Assembly (NCBI GenBank): GCA_025655575.1 | Contig: JAHXIP010000010.1 | Coordinates: 58,807 to 122,806 of the forward strand | From: Candidatus Thiodiazotropha sp. (ex Monitilora ramsayi) | GTDB lineage: Bacteria > Pseudomonadota > Gammaproteobacteria > Chromatiales > Chromatiaceae | Length of the DNA stretch: 64,000 nt | Direction of reading: 5' to 3' | Shown: positions 21,114 to 31,604 of the stretch, piece after piece | Layout: each line of letters begins with the position of its first letter | Numbering within the stretch: position 1 is the first letter of the stretch | Translations under genes and position numbers: made by a program | Notes under the pieces: generated by a model | Database searches by the model: none | What the model was told of the DNA's origin: nothing | The model's input: only the letters and a program-made list of their open reading frames with translations

Positions 21114-22529
21114 TTAATCCAATTTGCCAACATCAATAAAGTGACCCGCAACTGCAGCTGCGGCCGCCATTGCCGGGCTGACTAAATGTGTACGGCCCCC
21201 CTGTCCCTGCCTGCCCTCAAAATTTCGATTTGAGGTAGAGGCACACCGCTCGCCTGGCTGCAGACGATCTGCATTCATGGCCAGACACATGGAACAACCC
21301 GGCTCACGCCACTCAAATCCGGCCTCGATGAAGACCTCGTCCAAACCTTCTGCTTCGGCCTGCGCTTTGACCAGTCCTGAACCAGGTACTACCAGCGCCT
21401 GCTTGATGCTATCGGCGACTCGGCGGCCCTTTGCCACCTCGGCAGCGGCACGCAGATCCTCGATGCGCGAGTTGGTACAGGAGCCGATAAAGACCCTGTC
21501 GAGACGAATCATTTCCATGGGGGTCCCGGCTTCAAGTCCCATGTACTCGAGTGCCCGACGCATACCACCCGCCTTGACGTCATCCGCTTCCCCGGCTGGG
21601 TCGGGTACGGATTGATCGATTGACACCACCATTTCAGGAGAGGTGCCCCAGGTCACTTGGGGTTTGATGACACTGCCATCGAGTACCAACACCTTATCGA
21701 ACTCGGCACCCTCGTCACTATGCAAAGTGCGCCAATTGGCCACAGCCTGCTCCCAATTTTCATCACTCGGTGCATAGGGTCGCCCCTTGACATAGTCAAT
21801 GGTCTTCTCGTCCACCGCCACAAAACCGGCCCTTGCACCTGCCTCAATGGCCATGTTGCAAAGGGTCAGTCGGCCTTCAATGGAGAGGTCACTGATCGCC
21901 TGACCGGCAAATTCTATGGCGTATCCGGTACCACCGGCCGTCCCAATTTCACCGATAATTGCCAAGACGATATCTTTCGCCGTAACACCGGGAGCCACCG
22001 GACCATCAACGCGAATCTGCATCGCTTTCGATTTCTTTTGGATCAGGCACTGGGTGGCCAGTACGTGCTCCACCTCTGAGGTGCCGATACCGAAAGCCAG
22101 CGCACCCATGGCGCCATGGGTCGATGTATGTGAATCACCACAGACAACCGTCATACCGGGAAGGGTGGCACCCTGTTCCGGCCCTACGACATGCACGATA
22201 CCTTGTCTCGGGTCGAGCATCTTGAATTCCGGAATGCCAAAACTGTTGCAGTTTTCATCCAGGGTCTCTACTTGAGTTCGAGAGATTGGGTCGACAATGG
22301 TGCTCACGCCACCTGAACGCTCCGTGGTCGGTACATTGTGATCCGGTGTCGCCAGGTTTGCGCTGACCCGCCAGGGTTTGCGGCCAGCCAGGCGCAGCCC
22401 CTCGAAGGCCTGCGGTGATGTCACCTCATGCACCAGATGACGATCAATGTAGATCAATGCGGTACCGTTCTCATCTGTCCGTACCACATGGGACTCCCAG
22501 AGTTTGTCGTAAAGCGTCTTGGCACTCAT
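21114..22529 (-). CDS. leuC: 3-isopropylmalate dehydratase large subunit
   Basis: [43 protein letters not shown]. Confidence 0.97.
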   Translation of the reverse strand: MSAKTLYDKLWESHVVRTDENGTALIYIDRHLVHEVTSPQAFEGLRLAGRKPWRVSANLATPDHNVPTTERSGGVSTIVDPISRTQVETLDENCNSFGIPEFKMLDPRQGIVHVVGPEQGATLPGMTVVCGDSHTSTHGAMGALAFGIGTSEVEHVLATQCLIQKKSKAMQIRVDGPVAPGVTAKDIVLAIIGEIGTAGGTGYAIEFAGQAISDLSIEGRLTLCNMAIEAGARAGFVAVDEKTIDYVKGRPYAPSDENWEQAVANWRTLHSDEGAEFDKVLVLDGSVIKPQVTWGTSPEMVVSIDQSVPDPAGEADDVKAGGMRRALEYMGLEAGTPMEMIRLDRVFIGSCTNSRIEDLRAAAEVAKGRRVADSIKQALVVPGSGLVKAQAEAEGLDEVFIEAGFEWREPGCSMCLAMNADRLQPGERCASTSNRNFEGRQGQGGRTHLVSPAMAAAAAVAGHFIDVGKLD

Positions 22530-22626
22530 ATCTCATTCCTCTTTCTCGGTAGGCAAAACATAGGGGAGTGTGCTACATAATACAAATTCATATTTTTCAT
22601 TTTATATATTCTTTTTTGGAATAGTT

Positions 22627-23511
22627 ATGGAACTCGCCACTCTTCGTGCCTTTGTTGAAGTTGCCCGTGAGGAATCCTTCTCCCAAGCGGCAGAAAACCT
22701 CTTTCTGACCCAACCCGCCATCAGTAAGCGCATAGCGGGATTGGAGGAGGAACTGTCAATCCGGTTGCTCGATCGTGCAGGGCGCCAGGTAACCCTGACA
22801 GAAGCCGGCCGCCATCTGTTGCCCAGAGCGGAACGGATCATTCATGAATTGACAGATATTCGCCGGGAGCTGACCAATCTCTCTGGTGAGATTGGAGGCA
22901 GGCTGGCCATGGCCACCAGTCACCATATCGGCCTACACCGTTTACCGAGGGTTTTACGTGAGTACAGCGACAACTACCCCGACGTGGCATTGGACATCCG
23001 TTTTATGGAATCGGAAAAAGCCTGCCATGCCGTGGAGCATGGAGAGCTGGAACTGGCTGTGGTGACCCTCCCCCTGGAACCCGCCACATCGTTGGCAACG
23101 GAGATTATCTGGAGTGACCCGTTAAGGCCGGTGGTAGGACTTGATCACCCGCTGGCAAAATACAAGCAGGCCGGACTCAGCGACCTGTTGGAGTATCCTG
23201 CCGTGTTGCCGACACGTGGCACCTACACGAGAACCATTCTCGAACAGCGGATCAGCACATTCAGCCGAGAGGTGGACTGTACCCTCTCCACAGACTATCT
23301 CGAAACATTGAAAATGATGGTGAACATCGGTTTGGGCTGGAGCCTGCTGCCACTGATCATGATCGACAAGCACCTGCTGCCGCTTGATGTGGTGGAGCTA
23401 AATCTCTCAAGGTCTCTCGGTATCGTAACGCATCGAAAACGCACGCTCTCTAATGCTGCGCTGGCAATGCGGGAGCAGCTGTTGATGATAGCCAATTCAT
23501 CAGCTTCTTGA
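22627..23511 (+). CDS. LysR family transcriptional regulator
   Basis: MELATLRAFVEVAREESFSQAAENLFLTQPAISKRIAGLEEEL HTH; divergent from leuC. Confidence 0.92.
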   Translation: MELATLRAFVEVAREESFSQAAENLFLTQPAISKRIAGLEEELSIRLLDRAGRQVTLTEAGRHLLPRAERIIHELTDIRRELTNLSGEIGGRLAMATSHHIGLHRLPRVLREYSDNYPDVALDIRFMESEKACHAVEHGELELAVVTLPLEPATSLATEIIWSDPLRPVVGLDHPLAKYKQAGLSDLLEYPAVLPTRGTYTRTILEQRISTFSREVDCTLSTDYLETLKMMVNIGLGWSLLPLIMIDKHLLPLDVVELNLSRSLGIVTHRKRTLSNAALAMREQLLMIANSSAS

Positions 23512-23515
23512 CCTA

Positions 23516-23715
23516 GGGCCTGTTAACACTAATCCAATGTGCCCTGTTGAGTCTGAAGGGCTGGGGCTGTTTTTGCACCCAGCGGCGTTATCATTCGCTC
23601 ATGTAGCCGGGCTACACCACGCTCATTCTGCCTTGCTGGGCACAAAAATAGTCCCAGCAGGGCGTACCCCAAGGGCACTTCCTTCGGGGCGTATTGGATT
23701 AGTGTTAACAGGCCC
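23516..23715. mobile_element. MITE-like element, 26-bp perfect inverted ends counted with CTAG, nearly whole-length imperfect palindrome
   Basis: 23513-23538 ctagggcctgttaacactaatccaat is the exact reverse complement of 23693-23718; no transposase inside. Confidence 0.8.
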
Positions 23716-23782
23716 TAGACGAATCACCTAAAGCATTTTAGGTAAAAAGAAGGAGATGATGCCCAAGTCTCAAGCAACAAAG

Positions 23783-24724
23783 TCAGCTAAGCAATTTTCT
23801 CATAATCCGTTTGAAACGAACTGACGGCCTGACCTCAATCCAACCTTCTCGGTGATAAATGCGATAGCCTTGCGTGTCAGCAACTACTGACCCCCATGAT
23901 GTATCATGCATTCCCGTCACACCCAGACCGATCCGCCAGTCCACCCACTTACGCCAACCTGACATTTTAGGTAGCTTGTATTTCCAGAATGAGTGGCAAC
24001 GCAACATGTGCCAGGTATGCTCCAGCGACCATGACTGCCAATCAATCATCTGCCAGAGTTCTTCCGGTTTTTTTCGATAAGCGTAAGGTGTGGGGCTAGT
24101 TTCACTCTGCATTATCTTTATGGAACTCCCAGACTGGAGTTTCTTCAACGCCTGAATTGACAGTGGGATACCCTGTTGAAAAACGGCCTGTCGTTCAACT
24201 TCCTCTTCACTGGCGCCGGGCTTTATGAGGAACTCTCCCTGTTCAAGTATGGGTCCCCTGTCTTCTTTCTCCTCCATATAGTGAATCGTTACCCCACCCT
24301 GTAAATCATAGTCCTTCGCCATCCAGAGAATTGGATGACCACCACGATATCTGGGAAGCAATGATGGGTGCAAATTAATAAATCCCAATCTTGGGATTGC
24401 CAGGGTCTTTTTATTCAATATGGGTATGCGATAGGCGAGGACAACATCCGGTTTCAATTCTATCAGCCGGTTTTCCATTTCCTCAAGAGATCTGTTTTTA
24501 ATACGAATATATCGGCATGACTTTTTTCGTGTCAGATGACTGAGTCTCAATCTGCATATCTGGATGAGTTTCAGGCGATTGAAAATCCTGATTAGAAAAC
24601 GCTCTTTGGCCTCCTTTGAATCAGAGGATTTTCTCATATCCAAAATGCCAACAATGTTGAGGTCTGCCTCAAGGTAAGGCAGAAAAAAAACAGCACCAGC
24701 AGAAGAAACTATTACTGTTCTCAT
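23783..24724 (-). CDS. Formyltransferase family protein (methionyl-tRNA formyltransferase-like)
   Basis: Formyltransferase core LGFINLHPSLLPRYRGGHPILWMA...GGVTIHYM; start MRTVIVSSAGAVFF at 24724. Confidence 0.8.
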   Translation of the reverse strand: MRTVIVSSAGAVFFLPYLEADLNIVGILDMRKSSDSKEAKERFLIRIFNRLKLIQICRLRLSHLTRKKSCRYIRIKNRSLEEMENRLIELKPDVVLAYRIPILNKKTLAIPRLGFINLHPSLLPRYRGGHPILWMAKDYDLQGGVTIHYMEEKEDRGPILEQGEFLIKPGASEEEVERQAVFQQGIPLSIQALKKLQSGSSIKIMQSETSPTPYAYRKKPEELWQMIDWQSWSLEHTWHMLRCHSFWKYKLPKMSGWRKWVDWRIGLGVTGMHDTSWGSVVADTQGYRIYHREGWIEVRPSVRFKRIMRKLLS

Positions 24725-24837
24725 AGATTCTGCCTCGGTATTCGACGGCGCGTAAATTCTGCATTTCGTCACGATCCGTCATAGGTAAAGTGATTAATAC
24801 CTGCCGTTAAATAGAACATCACAAGAATTTCCTCTCT

Positions 24838-25914
24838 TTAGAACCTCAAATGACTCGATGCGTTCAGGCTCTTCTGCTGACCTCGCCAGTTGTCGATATG
24901 GAACTTGGTGAAGGGTAGTTCCGTCAGTTCAAAGAAACGGGGCCAACCTATGCGTTCAACCCAGTCGTTGATTCTTTCCCAGTCTCTCGCATTCTTTTGA
25001 TAGCTCTTGAGGATACGCATAACAATGGCGGTTGCCTCCGGCCAGCGTGGCGGGTTGTTGGGGATCCCGGCAGCCACCAGCTTCTGGAAGCACGGTCGTC
25101 CGCGGGCATTGGAATGGTTTCCACCAATCCAGACCGCCAGTTTGGAGTGTTCCGGATCGTTGATCTGCATGGGTGGACAAGGCGGATAACAAGCGCCGCA
25201 GCAGACACACTTGCGCTCGTCTACTTCTAATGATGGCTTACCATTGACCATGGCGGGCCGAATTGCCGCCACTGGACAGCGAGCCACCACGGAGGGACGC
25301 TCACAAACGTTAGCAACCTGGGTGTGATCGATCTTGGGTGGTTTTGTGTGCTGGATATTGATCGCGATATCACCCTGCCCACCACAGTTGATCTGGCAAC
25401 AGGAGGTGGTGATATGTACCCGGTTGGGCATATTCCAATTGCGGAACTCATCGATAAGCTGATCCATCATCGACTTGACCACACCCGAAGCGTCTGTGGC
25501 CGGAATATCACAATGCAGCCAACCCTGAGTGTGAGAAATGGCTGCTACCGAGTTACGCGTGCCGCCAACAATGAAGCCGTTCGCCTCCAATGCCGCGATC
25601 AGGGGCTCTACCCGCGAGCCATCCGATAGCATGAATTCAATGTTGCTGCGGATGGTAAATCGCACATAGCCATCAGCATACTCATCGCCAATTTCACAAA
25701 GTTTTCGCAAGGTAAAGAGGTCAAGAATGCGCTGGGTACCGGCACGCACCGTCCAGATCTCGTCTCCGCTTTCTGCCACATGCCGCAAGACGCCTGGCTT
25801 CGGGTCTTCGTGATAGCGCCAATGGCCGAAGTTCTCACGCATCACGGGATGCATGTATTGGATACCGTCTGGACAACCGCTCTCGATGGGGACTCTACGC
25901 TCGGCATGTGCCAT
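24838..25914 (-). CDS. dsrB: Dissimilatory (reverse-type) sulfite reductase beta subunit
   Basis: TTSCCQINCGGQGDIAINIQHTKPP and ferredoxin motif CVCCGACYPPCP. Confidence 0.96.
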   Translation of the reverse strand: MAHAERRVPIESGCPDGIQYMHPVMRENFGHWRYHEDPKPGVLRHVAESGDEIWTVRAGTQRILDLFTLRKLCEIGDEYADGYVRFTIRSNIEFMLSDGSRVEPLIAALEANGFIVGGTRNSVAAISHTQGWLHCDIPATDASGVVKSMMDQLIDEFRNWNMPNRVHITTSCCQINCGGQGDIAINIQHTKPPKIDHTQVANVCERPSVVARCPVAAIRPAMVNGKPSLEVDERKCVCCGACYPPCPPMQINDPEHSKLAVWIGGNHSNARGRPCFQKLVAAGIPNNPPRWPEATAIVMRILKSYQKNARDWERINDWVERIGWPRFFELTELPFTKFHIDNWRGQQKSLNASSHLRF

Positions 25915-25928
25915 AGATCATCGCTCCC

Positions 25929-27191
25929 TTAGGCCGCATCCGCCGATTTTTTACGACGAGGATGTTGTTCAAACCACTTGTCGGCTTCCTCATCCCAATG
26001 ATCGGTTCGTATATAAGAGTTTTCCCGTGGATGCACGATCATATTTGGGTCCATCTCGATACCTAATGCCTCAAGGAAGTTGACCAGACCGATACGCTCG
26101 ATCATCTCACCGATGCGCTCGTGCTCTAATGCATTCTCAGCGAAGAAGTCGATGGTCTCTTCAGCAATATCAACCAGATGCTGATAGTCAGATTCATTCT
26201 CCAGCTTCATGAATGGAATAATCACAGTCCCGAAACGGTCACCGATTTTCAGCGTACGCTTGCCGCCTATCAGCAGACTGACACCTCTGTCTTTACCAGG
26301 CGAAAGCGCCTTGGGCATCACGTTGAGACAGTGCATGCAACGAACACAATCGGTGTTATCCACACTCAAGGTGTCGTCATCGTTCAGTGAGAGGGCACGG
26401 GTCGGGCAGCGAGTAATAACATTGTCGATGAGATACTGCCGGCCTTTTGTGGCCACATACTGTTTCACCTCGTCCTGATCCACCTGCATATCATCCCGCC
26501 AGGTGCCGATGACGGCGAAATCAGCCCGCTCGATTGCATTCATGCAATCATTGGGACAGCCGGAAACCTTGAATTTGAATTTGTAAGGGAGCGCCGGTCG
26601 ATGCATCTCATCGAGAAAGTTATTCACCAACCGGCGATGAATCTCATGTTCATTGGCACAGGACTGCTCACAGCGACCGGCACCGACGCAGGACTGGGCA
26701 GTTCGTACGCAGGGACCTGCCCCACCCAGATCAAACCCATACTCATTGATCTCGTTGAAGAAGTGCTGAGTGTTGTCAGTGGTGGCGCCAATGAACATGA
26801 TATTGCCTGTCTGGCCATGAAAAGTAACCAGACCGGAACCCCATTTCTCCCAACTATCAGCCAATCGACGCAGAATATCGGTGGTGTAGTAGTTGCCGGC
26901 AGGAGGTTGCACACGCAGAGTATGGAATTCTCTGGACTTAGGGAATTGGTCTCCCACTTCGGAGAAGCGGGGAATAATGCCACCCCCATAGCCAAAGACG
27001 CTCACCGTACCGCCTTTCCAATAACCCTTTCGGGTCTCGTAGGAGTGTTCCAGTTGGCCCAGCAAATCGTTGGTGGTTTCGCGGATACGACTATCGGGAT
27101 GGTTATCACGCAATCGTTTGATGCCAGTGACAAAACTTGGCCACTCGCCGCTCTCCAGCTGATCGAGCATGGGGGTCGGGTGCGATTTCAT
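25929..27191 (-). CDS. dsrA: Dissimilatory (reverse-type) sulfite reductase alpha subunit
   Basis: TPMLDQLESGEWPSFVTGIKRL; YETRKGYWKGGTVSVFGYGGGIIPRF; CVGAGRCEQSC; ferredoxin CVRCMHCLNVMP. Confidence 0.97.
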   Translation of the reverse strand: MKSHPTPMLDQLESGEWPSFVTGIKRLRDNHPDSRIRETTNDLLGQLEHSYETRKGYWKGGTVSVFGYGGGIIPRFSEVGDQFPKSREFHTLRVQPPAGNYYTTDILRRLADSWEKWGSGLVTFHGQTGNIMFIGATTDNTQHFFNEINEYGFDLGGAGPCVRTAQSCVGAGRCEQSCANEHEIHRRLVNNFLDEMHRPALPYKFKFKVSGCPNDCMNAIERADFAVIGTWRDDMQVDQDEVKQYVATKGRQYLIDNVITRCPTRALSLNDDDTLSVDNTDCVRCMHCLNVMPKALSPGKDRGVSLLIGGKRTLKIGDRFGTVIIPFMKLENESDYQHLVDIAEETIDFFAENALEHERIGEMIERIGLVNFLEALGIEMDPNMIVHPRENSYIRTDHWDEEADKWFEQHPRRKKSADAA

Positions 27192-27618
27192 CAAGTACCT
27201 CCTCTGACACCTGGCTGCCCGCCAGAGCAGATTTGAGCAGTGAGAATGATTACCGTCCGTATTACCTAACAATAGTTGATTAATTTAGTGAGTTAATATC
27301 ACCTTTGGAATAGATGGCTCAGTCAGCGGGGATACTGATTTTCCACTCACACCTCTGAATATCAGTTTCCAATTGAAGCAGGCATTTCAGTGATTTCATA
27401 TAGACGATGTGCCGAGCTGGTCTGAAAAAGAAGTGGTTTACGACCTACTGAAAAACAGAGCATATCGACCTTTCTGTTCCCGGTGTCCGGTAAAGCCAGT
27501 GAATTTCTACGCTTCCACAAATGTCCTACAAAACAGAGCAAACTAAGCTTTTGATTTTCTGAAAAAGCAGTAGAATCTTCACTTACTTTTCTTATGGTTA
27601 ATCTGCAGGATCTAAACC

Positions 27619-29931
27619 ATGTCGAAAACTGAAAATCACCTTACCGATGATCTCTCAGCCGAGTTTCAGGCAATCATGAAAAAGATAGAGGCAAGCTGGC
27701 CAATCTTGCCATCAGGCATCTGGAATAGCTCTTCAACTCGACAACTATCACGTCACCTGCATGCGTTTTCACGCCGTTGTGAAGAGACCGGCCAGAAGAC
27801 GCTGATCGGACAGATCACCTCGATAGACGATATGGTTAATGCCGTCATTGACAGCAACACATCACCAAGCAACGAACAGATCAAAAGACTGAATGAGGCG
27901 CTGGACCAACTGAAGGATCATGTTTTCAACTCGACGGCATCTGAACCGGCTCGCGCAGGGGATGTCATCCCGTTCGATCTGATCTATCTGCCACAAGCGG
28001 CGGACAAGAGTGACCCGATTTCTCAAGCCCTTGAGACTCAACCGTGGCGGCATCTCACACTGGACCAAGCTGATGAGCTCTATGCCATCCTCTCCCGTGA
28101 GGGGGCAAAAGTACTTCTGATCGATGCAGCGTTTCTGGATAGTGACTCGCTCAACCAAGTACTCGAATTGCTAAACAATAAAAAGCACACCACGCAATCC
28201 GAGCTGGTTTTTCTCTCCGAGCACTACAATATGGAAACCCGTTTAAGCGCTATGCGCACGGGCGCCAGACATTTCTTCACCAAACCGATCCATATCGATG
28301 ATCTGATAGACACACTTGAGAGCCGAATCGATCCGAAAGCGATCCCTCGCAAACGGGTATTGATTGTTGAGGATGACGAGTCGCAGGCCAATTTCGCTGC
28401 AAAATTGTTACAGAAGAGCGGTATGGACACGCTCGCCATCTACAATCCCCTGAGTGTCATTGAGGGTGTCACCCAGTTCCAGCCAGACCTTATCCTAATG
28501 GACCTCTATATGCCGGGCGCTGACGGCATTGAACTCACCCGGATGATTCGTGACCGTAAAGAGACGCAAGCCATTCCCATTGTGTTTCTCTCGGGTGAGG
28601 ACGACCTGGAGAAAAAGCTGCTGGCACTCTACGCAGGAGCGGATGACTTCCTTACCAAACCGGTGCGCCCACAACAACTGCTGGCCACCGTCAACACCCG
28701 TATCGATCGCGCCAAGAGCATCTGCGCCGGTGCCGCACAACTTTATACAGACCAGATAACAGGTCTGCCTACAAGAAGAGAGTTTCTCTCGCTGATCGAT
28801 CTGACCCTTTCAAAATCGAATGCCTACCGTTCAATCCTCGTCTGCTGCCTTAGCGATAAGCAAGATGAATCGATTGAAATCGACAATGAGGCAAGGGGAT
28901 CCCTACTGGTACAGGTTGCCAATACGATCAAACCGCTCCTGAAACAGAGCGACACCCTGGCAAGAACTGGTGAACTCAGCCTGTCAATCCTGTTTCAGCG
29001 AGATCAGGAACATGCGGTGGAACAACTGGGAGAAGCTGTCTATACAGCAGTGTTCCCGGTATTAAAAGAAACGGATCATGCCAGGCTCGGTATTGGCATG
29101 ACGCTGCTGGACAGTACAACAGGAAGTGCTCATGAGCAGCTCAGTCATGCCGAATCGAGTGCTCACTTTGCCTATCGCCAAGGTAAAGCAGGCTATCAAC
29201 TCTATGGTGAAAATCAGCCTACCTCAACCGAGGCAAACGAGCATGCCGTCGAACCCTTGCCCAAGGAGAAATTTTTATTCGCTCTTGAAAACGACTTGGT
29301 GACCCTTCAAGAGCAACACTACACCGGCCGAAAGGAACAATCCCTAGAGACTATAGAACTGATACCCATTCTCAATGGTGAGACAAAAAGCCCTTATCAG
29401 ATGGCGACCGATGCCGGCGCCCTGGTTGAATTCGACCATTTCATCTGCGACCAGGCGCTGCAAAGATTGAGCAAACTTGTCATGCAAGGCAGCAGGGGAA
29501 GATTGATCTTCCATCAATCCGCGCAGGTCATTCAAGACACGGAATATCTCGATTTCATTAAGTCGGAGCTGCGCAGACGCCAGATCGTCGGCACCGGTCT
29601 CATGATAGAGTTTGACCTGCCCTCCCTGGCTGCCGATCTGAAACAGGCAAGAGCCCTCATGGGAGAGCTTGCCGGCTTAGGTATCAGTGTCTCACTGGAT
29701 AACTTTGCCTGTAACGACACAGCCTACAAGGTCCTCGCATACCTTCAGGGCAATGCCGTCAGACCGCACCCGTCACTGCTAAAGATCGACAACGAGAAGA
29801 TCCAGCATATCGCCACGCAGGTCCACTCGTTAGGGGCGGAAATCATCCTCCCACGCGTGGAATGCCATGATCAGATAGGCCTCCAGTGGTCAATGTCCGC
29901 CGACTATATTCAGATGAACTTTGACCACTGA
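27619..29931 (+). CDS. Response regulator with receiver domain(s) and degenerate GGDEF and EAL domains
   Basis: REC domain RVLIVEDDESQANFAAKLL...LILMDLYMPGADGIEL...FLTKP; a partial REC-like segment before it; degenerate GGDEF and EAL regions after it. Confidence 0.82.
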   Translation: MSKTENHLTDDLSAEFQAIMKKIEASWPILPSGIWNSSSTRQLSRHLHAFSRRCEETGQKTLIGQITSIDDMVNAVIDSNTSPSNEQIKRLNEALDQLKDHVFNSTASEPARAGDVIPFDLIYLPQAADKSDPISQALETQPWRHLTLDQADELYAILSREGAKVLLIDAAFLDSDSLNQVLELLNNKKHTTQSELVFLSEHYNMETRLSAMRTGARHFFTKPIHIDDLIDTLESRIDPKAIPRKRVLIVEDDESQANFAAKLLQKSGMDTLAIYNPLSVIEGVTQFQPDLILMDLYMPGADGIELTRMIRDRKETQAIPIVFLSGEDDLEKKLLALYAGADDFLTKPVRPQQLLATVNTRIDRAKSICAGAAQLYTDQITGLPTRREFLSLIDLTLSKSNAYRSILVCCLSDKQDESIEIDNEARGSLLVQVANTIKPLLKQSDTLARTGELSLSILFQRDQEHAVEQLGEAVYTAVFPVLKETDHARLGIGMTLLDSTTGSAHEQLSHAESSAHFAYRQGKAGYQLYGENQPTSTEANEHAVEPLPKEKFLFALENDLVTLQEQHYTGRKEQSLETIELIPILNGETKSPYQMATDAGALVEFDHFICDQALQRLSKLVMQGSRGRLIFHQSAQVIQDTEYLDFIKSELRRRQIVGTGLMIEFDLPSLAADLKQARALMGELAGLGISVSLDNFACNDTAYKVLAYLQGNAVRPHPSLLKIDNEKIQHIATQVHSLGAEIILPRVECHDQIGLQWSMSADYIQMNFDH

Positions 29932-29936
29932 GTCGC

Positions 29937-30365
29937 TTAGCGAGTGCGTTCGCAGACGCCCTCAGGAAAGAAGAATGCGATCTCGGCCTTTGCGGTATCG
30001 GGTCCATCGGAACCATGCACTGCATTCTCGTCCACCGTCTGAGCAAAATCGGCTCTGATGGTGCCAGGTGCAGCTTCCTGCGGATTGGTGGCACCCATGA
30101 TTTCACGGTTTCTCGCGATGGCGTTTTCACCTTCCAACACCTGCACCATGACAGGACCGGAGGTCATGAAGTCGATCAGATCATTGTAGAAAGGGCGTTC
30201 TTTGTGTACCGCGTAGAAATCACCGGCCTGTTCTCGGCTAAGATGGAGCATCCTCGACGCCAAGATTTTCAACCCGGCCTCCTCGAATCGACCGTAGATT
30301 TGACCGATTACGTTCTTTGCCACAGCATCGGGTTTGACGATAGAGAAAGTGCGTTCAATGGCCAT
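29937..30365 (-). CDS. ndk: Nucleoside diphosphate kinase
   Basis: [18 protein letters not shown]; active-site region ENAVHGSDG. Confidence 0.98.
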   Translation of the reverse strand: MAIERTFSIVKPDAVAKNVIGQIYGRFEEAGLKILASRMLHLSREQAGDFYAVHKERPFYNDLIDFMTSGPVMVQVLEGENAIARNREIMGATNPQEAAPGTIRADFAQTVDENAVHGSDGPDTAKAEIAFFFPEGVCERTR

Positions 30366-30453
30366 TGAGAAGCTCCGGAGTTGTAGTATAAGGTATATAT
30401 GAATTGCTGCAGCGCAGCAACGGTGCGCAAGGTACTGCGCTCTGACGGCTGTG

Positions 30454-31602
30454 TCAAGCCGGCTTCACCCCAACCTCCCGATCGACCCATCGCCAGGCAA
30501 TCAAAACCGCTAACAAAGCATAGCCCGCAGCAACACCATAGGTAGCCGCCGGGCCAATACCTGTCCAGAAATACCCACTCAACAGACTGCCAAAGGCGCC
30601 ACCCGCGCCAAAACTGATACTACTGTATAGCGCCTGTCCCCTACCCTGGTGCCGGCCAACAAAATAGTGGTGTACCAGGTGGATTGCGGCGGCATGAAAG
30701 GTGCCGAATGTTGCTGCGTGCATCACTTGCGCCAACAGGACTAGCAGCAGATTCTCTGGCGCGATACCCACCAGAACCCAACGCACCACAGCAATCGCCA
30801 GACTGACGATCAACACCTGCCGGGCACTCCAGCGATGAAGCAGGCGATGCATGACCAGGAAGATCAAAACCTCTGCAATTACACCCAATGCCCAAAGTTC
30901 GCCAATCGTGCTTCTTGAATAACCGATACCTTCCATATAGATCGAGTAGAAGGCGTAGTAGGCACTGTGGCTAGCCTGCATTAAGAAGCTGACCAACAGG
31001 AAGGCGACCACATCTTTGCGTCTCAGCACCTGCATGATCGAGCCCTGGTGCTGGCTCGGCATCACGGCCCGCTTCTCCGGCACCAGCAGGCTACTGATAA
31101 AGATACCGATGTAGATCAGCAGGACCATTTTCGGTACTAAATCCACACCCATTTCATCAAGCAGGTAACCCAGTACAGTGACTGTCAGGATAAAGCCAAT
31201 GGAACCCCAAAGCCGGATGCGGCTATAGTGTTGGATACGCTCTTTAAGATGACTCATGGTGACCGCTTCGAACTGAGGCAATGAAGCGTTCCAGAAGAAG
31301 CTGAAGAGCATCATCACCAGGGCCAGCAGCCAGAAACCCTCGGCATAGAAGACACCGATAAAACAGACGATGGAGAGTAGTGAAGCCATCCGGACGATGG
31401 GCATGCGCAGGCCGGTATGATCGGCGATCCAACCCCAGATATTGGGTGCAATCAGCTTGGTGATCATGATCACCGCCATCAGCTCACCGATCTCAACCGG
31501 CGTAAAGCCTCTATCCTGCAGGTAGAGTCCCCAAAATGGCAGCAAAGCACCCAGGGAGGCGAAATAGAAGAGATAGAAACCCGAAAGACGCCAGTATGGC
31601 AT
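30454..31602 (-). CDS. MFS transporter (HcaT-like)
   Basis: 12-TM MFS pattern; [52 protein letters not shown]. Confidence 0.85.
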   Translation of the reverse strand: MPYWRLSGFYLFYFASLGALLPFWGLYLQDRGFTPVEIGELMAVIMITKLIAPNIWGWIADHTGLRMPIVRMASLLSIVCFIGVFYAEGFWLLALVMMLFSFFWNASLPQFEAVTMSHLKERIQHYSRIRLWGSIGFILTVTVLGYLLDEMGVDLVPKMVLLIYIGIFISSLLVPEKRAVMPSQHQGSIMQVLRRKDVVAFLLVSFLMQASHSAYYAFYSIYMEGIGYSRSTIGELWALGVIAEVLIFLVMHRLLHRWSARQVLIVSLAIAVVRWVLVGIAPENLLLVLLAQVMHAATFGTFHAAAIHLVHHYFVGRHQGRGQALYSSISFGAGGAFGSLLSGYFWTGIGPAATYGVAAGYALLAVLIAWRWVDREVGVKPA

Positions 31603-31604
31603 CC

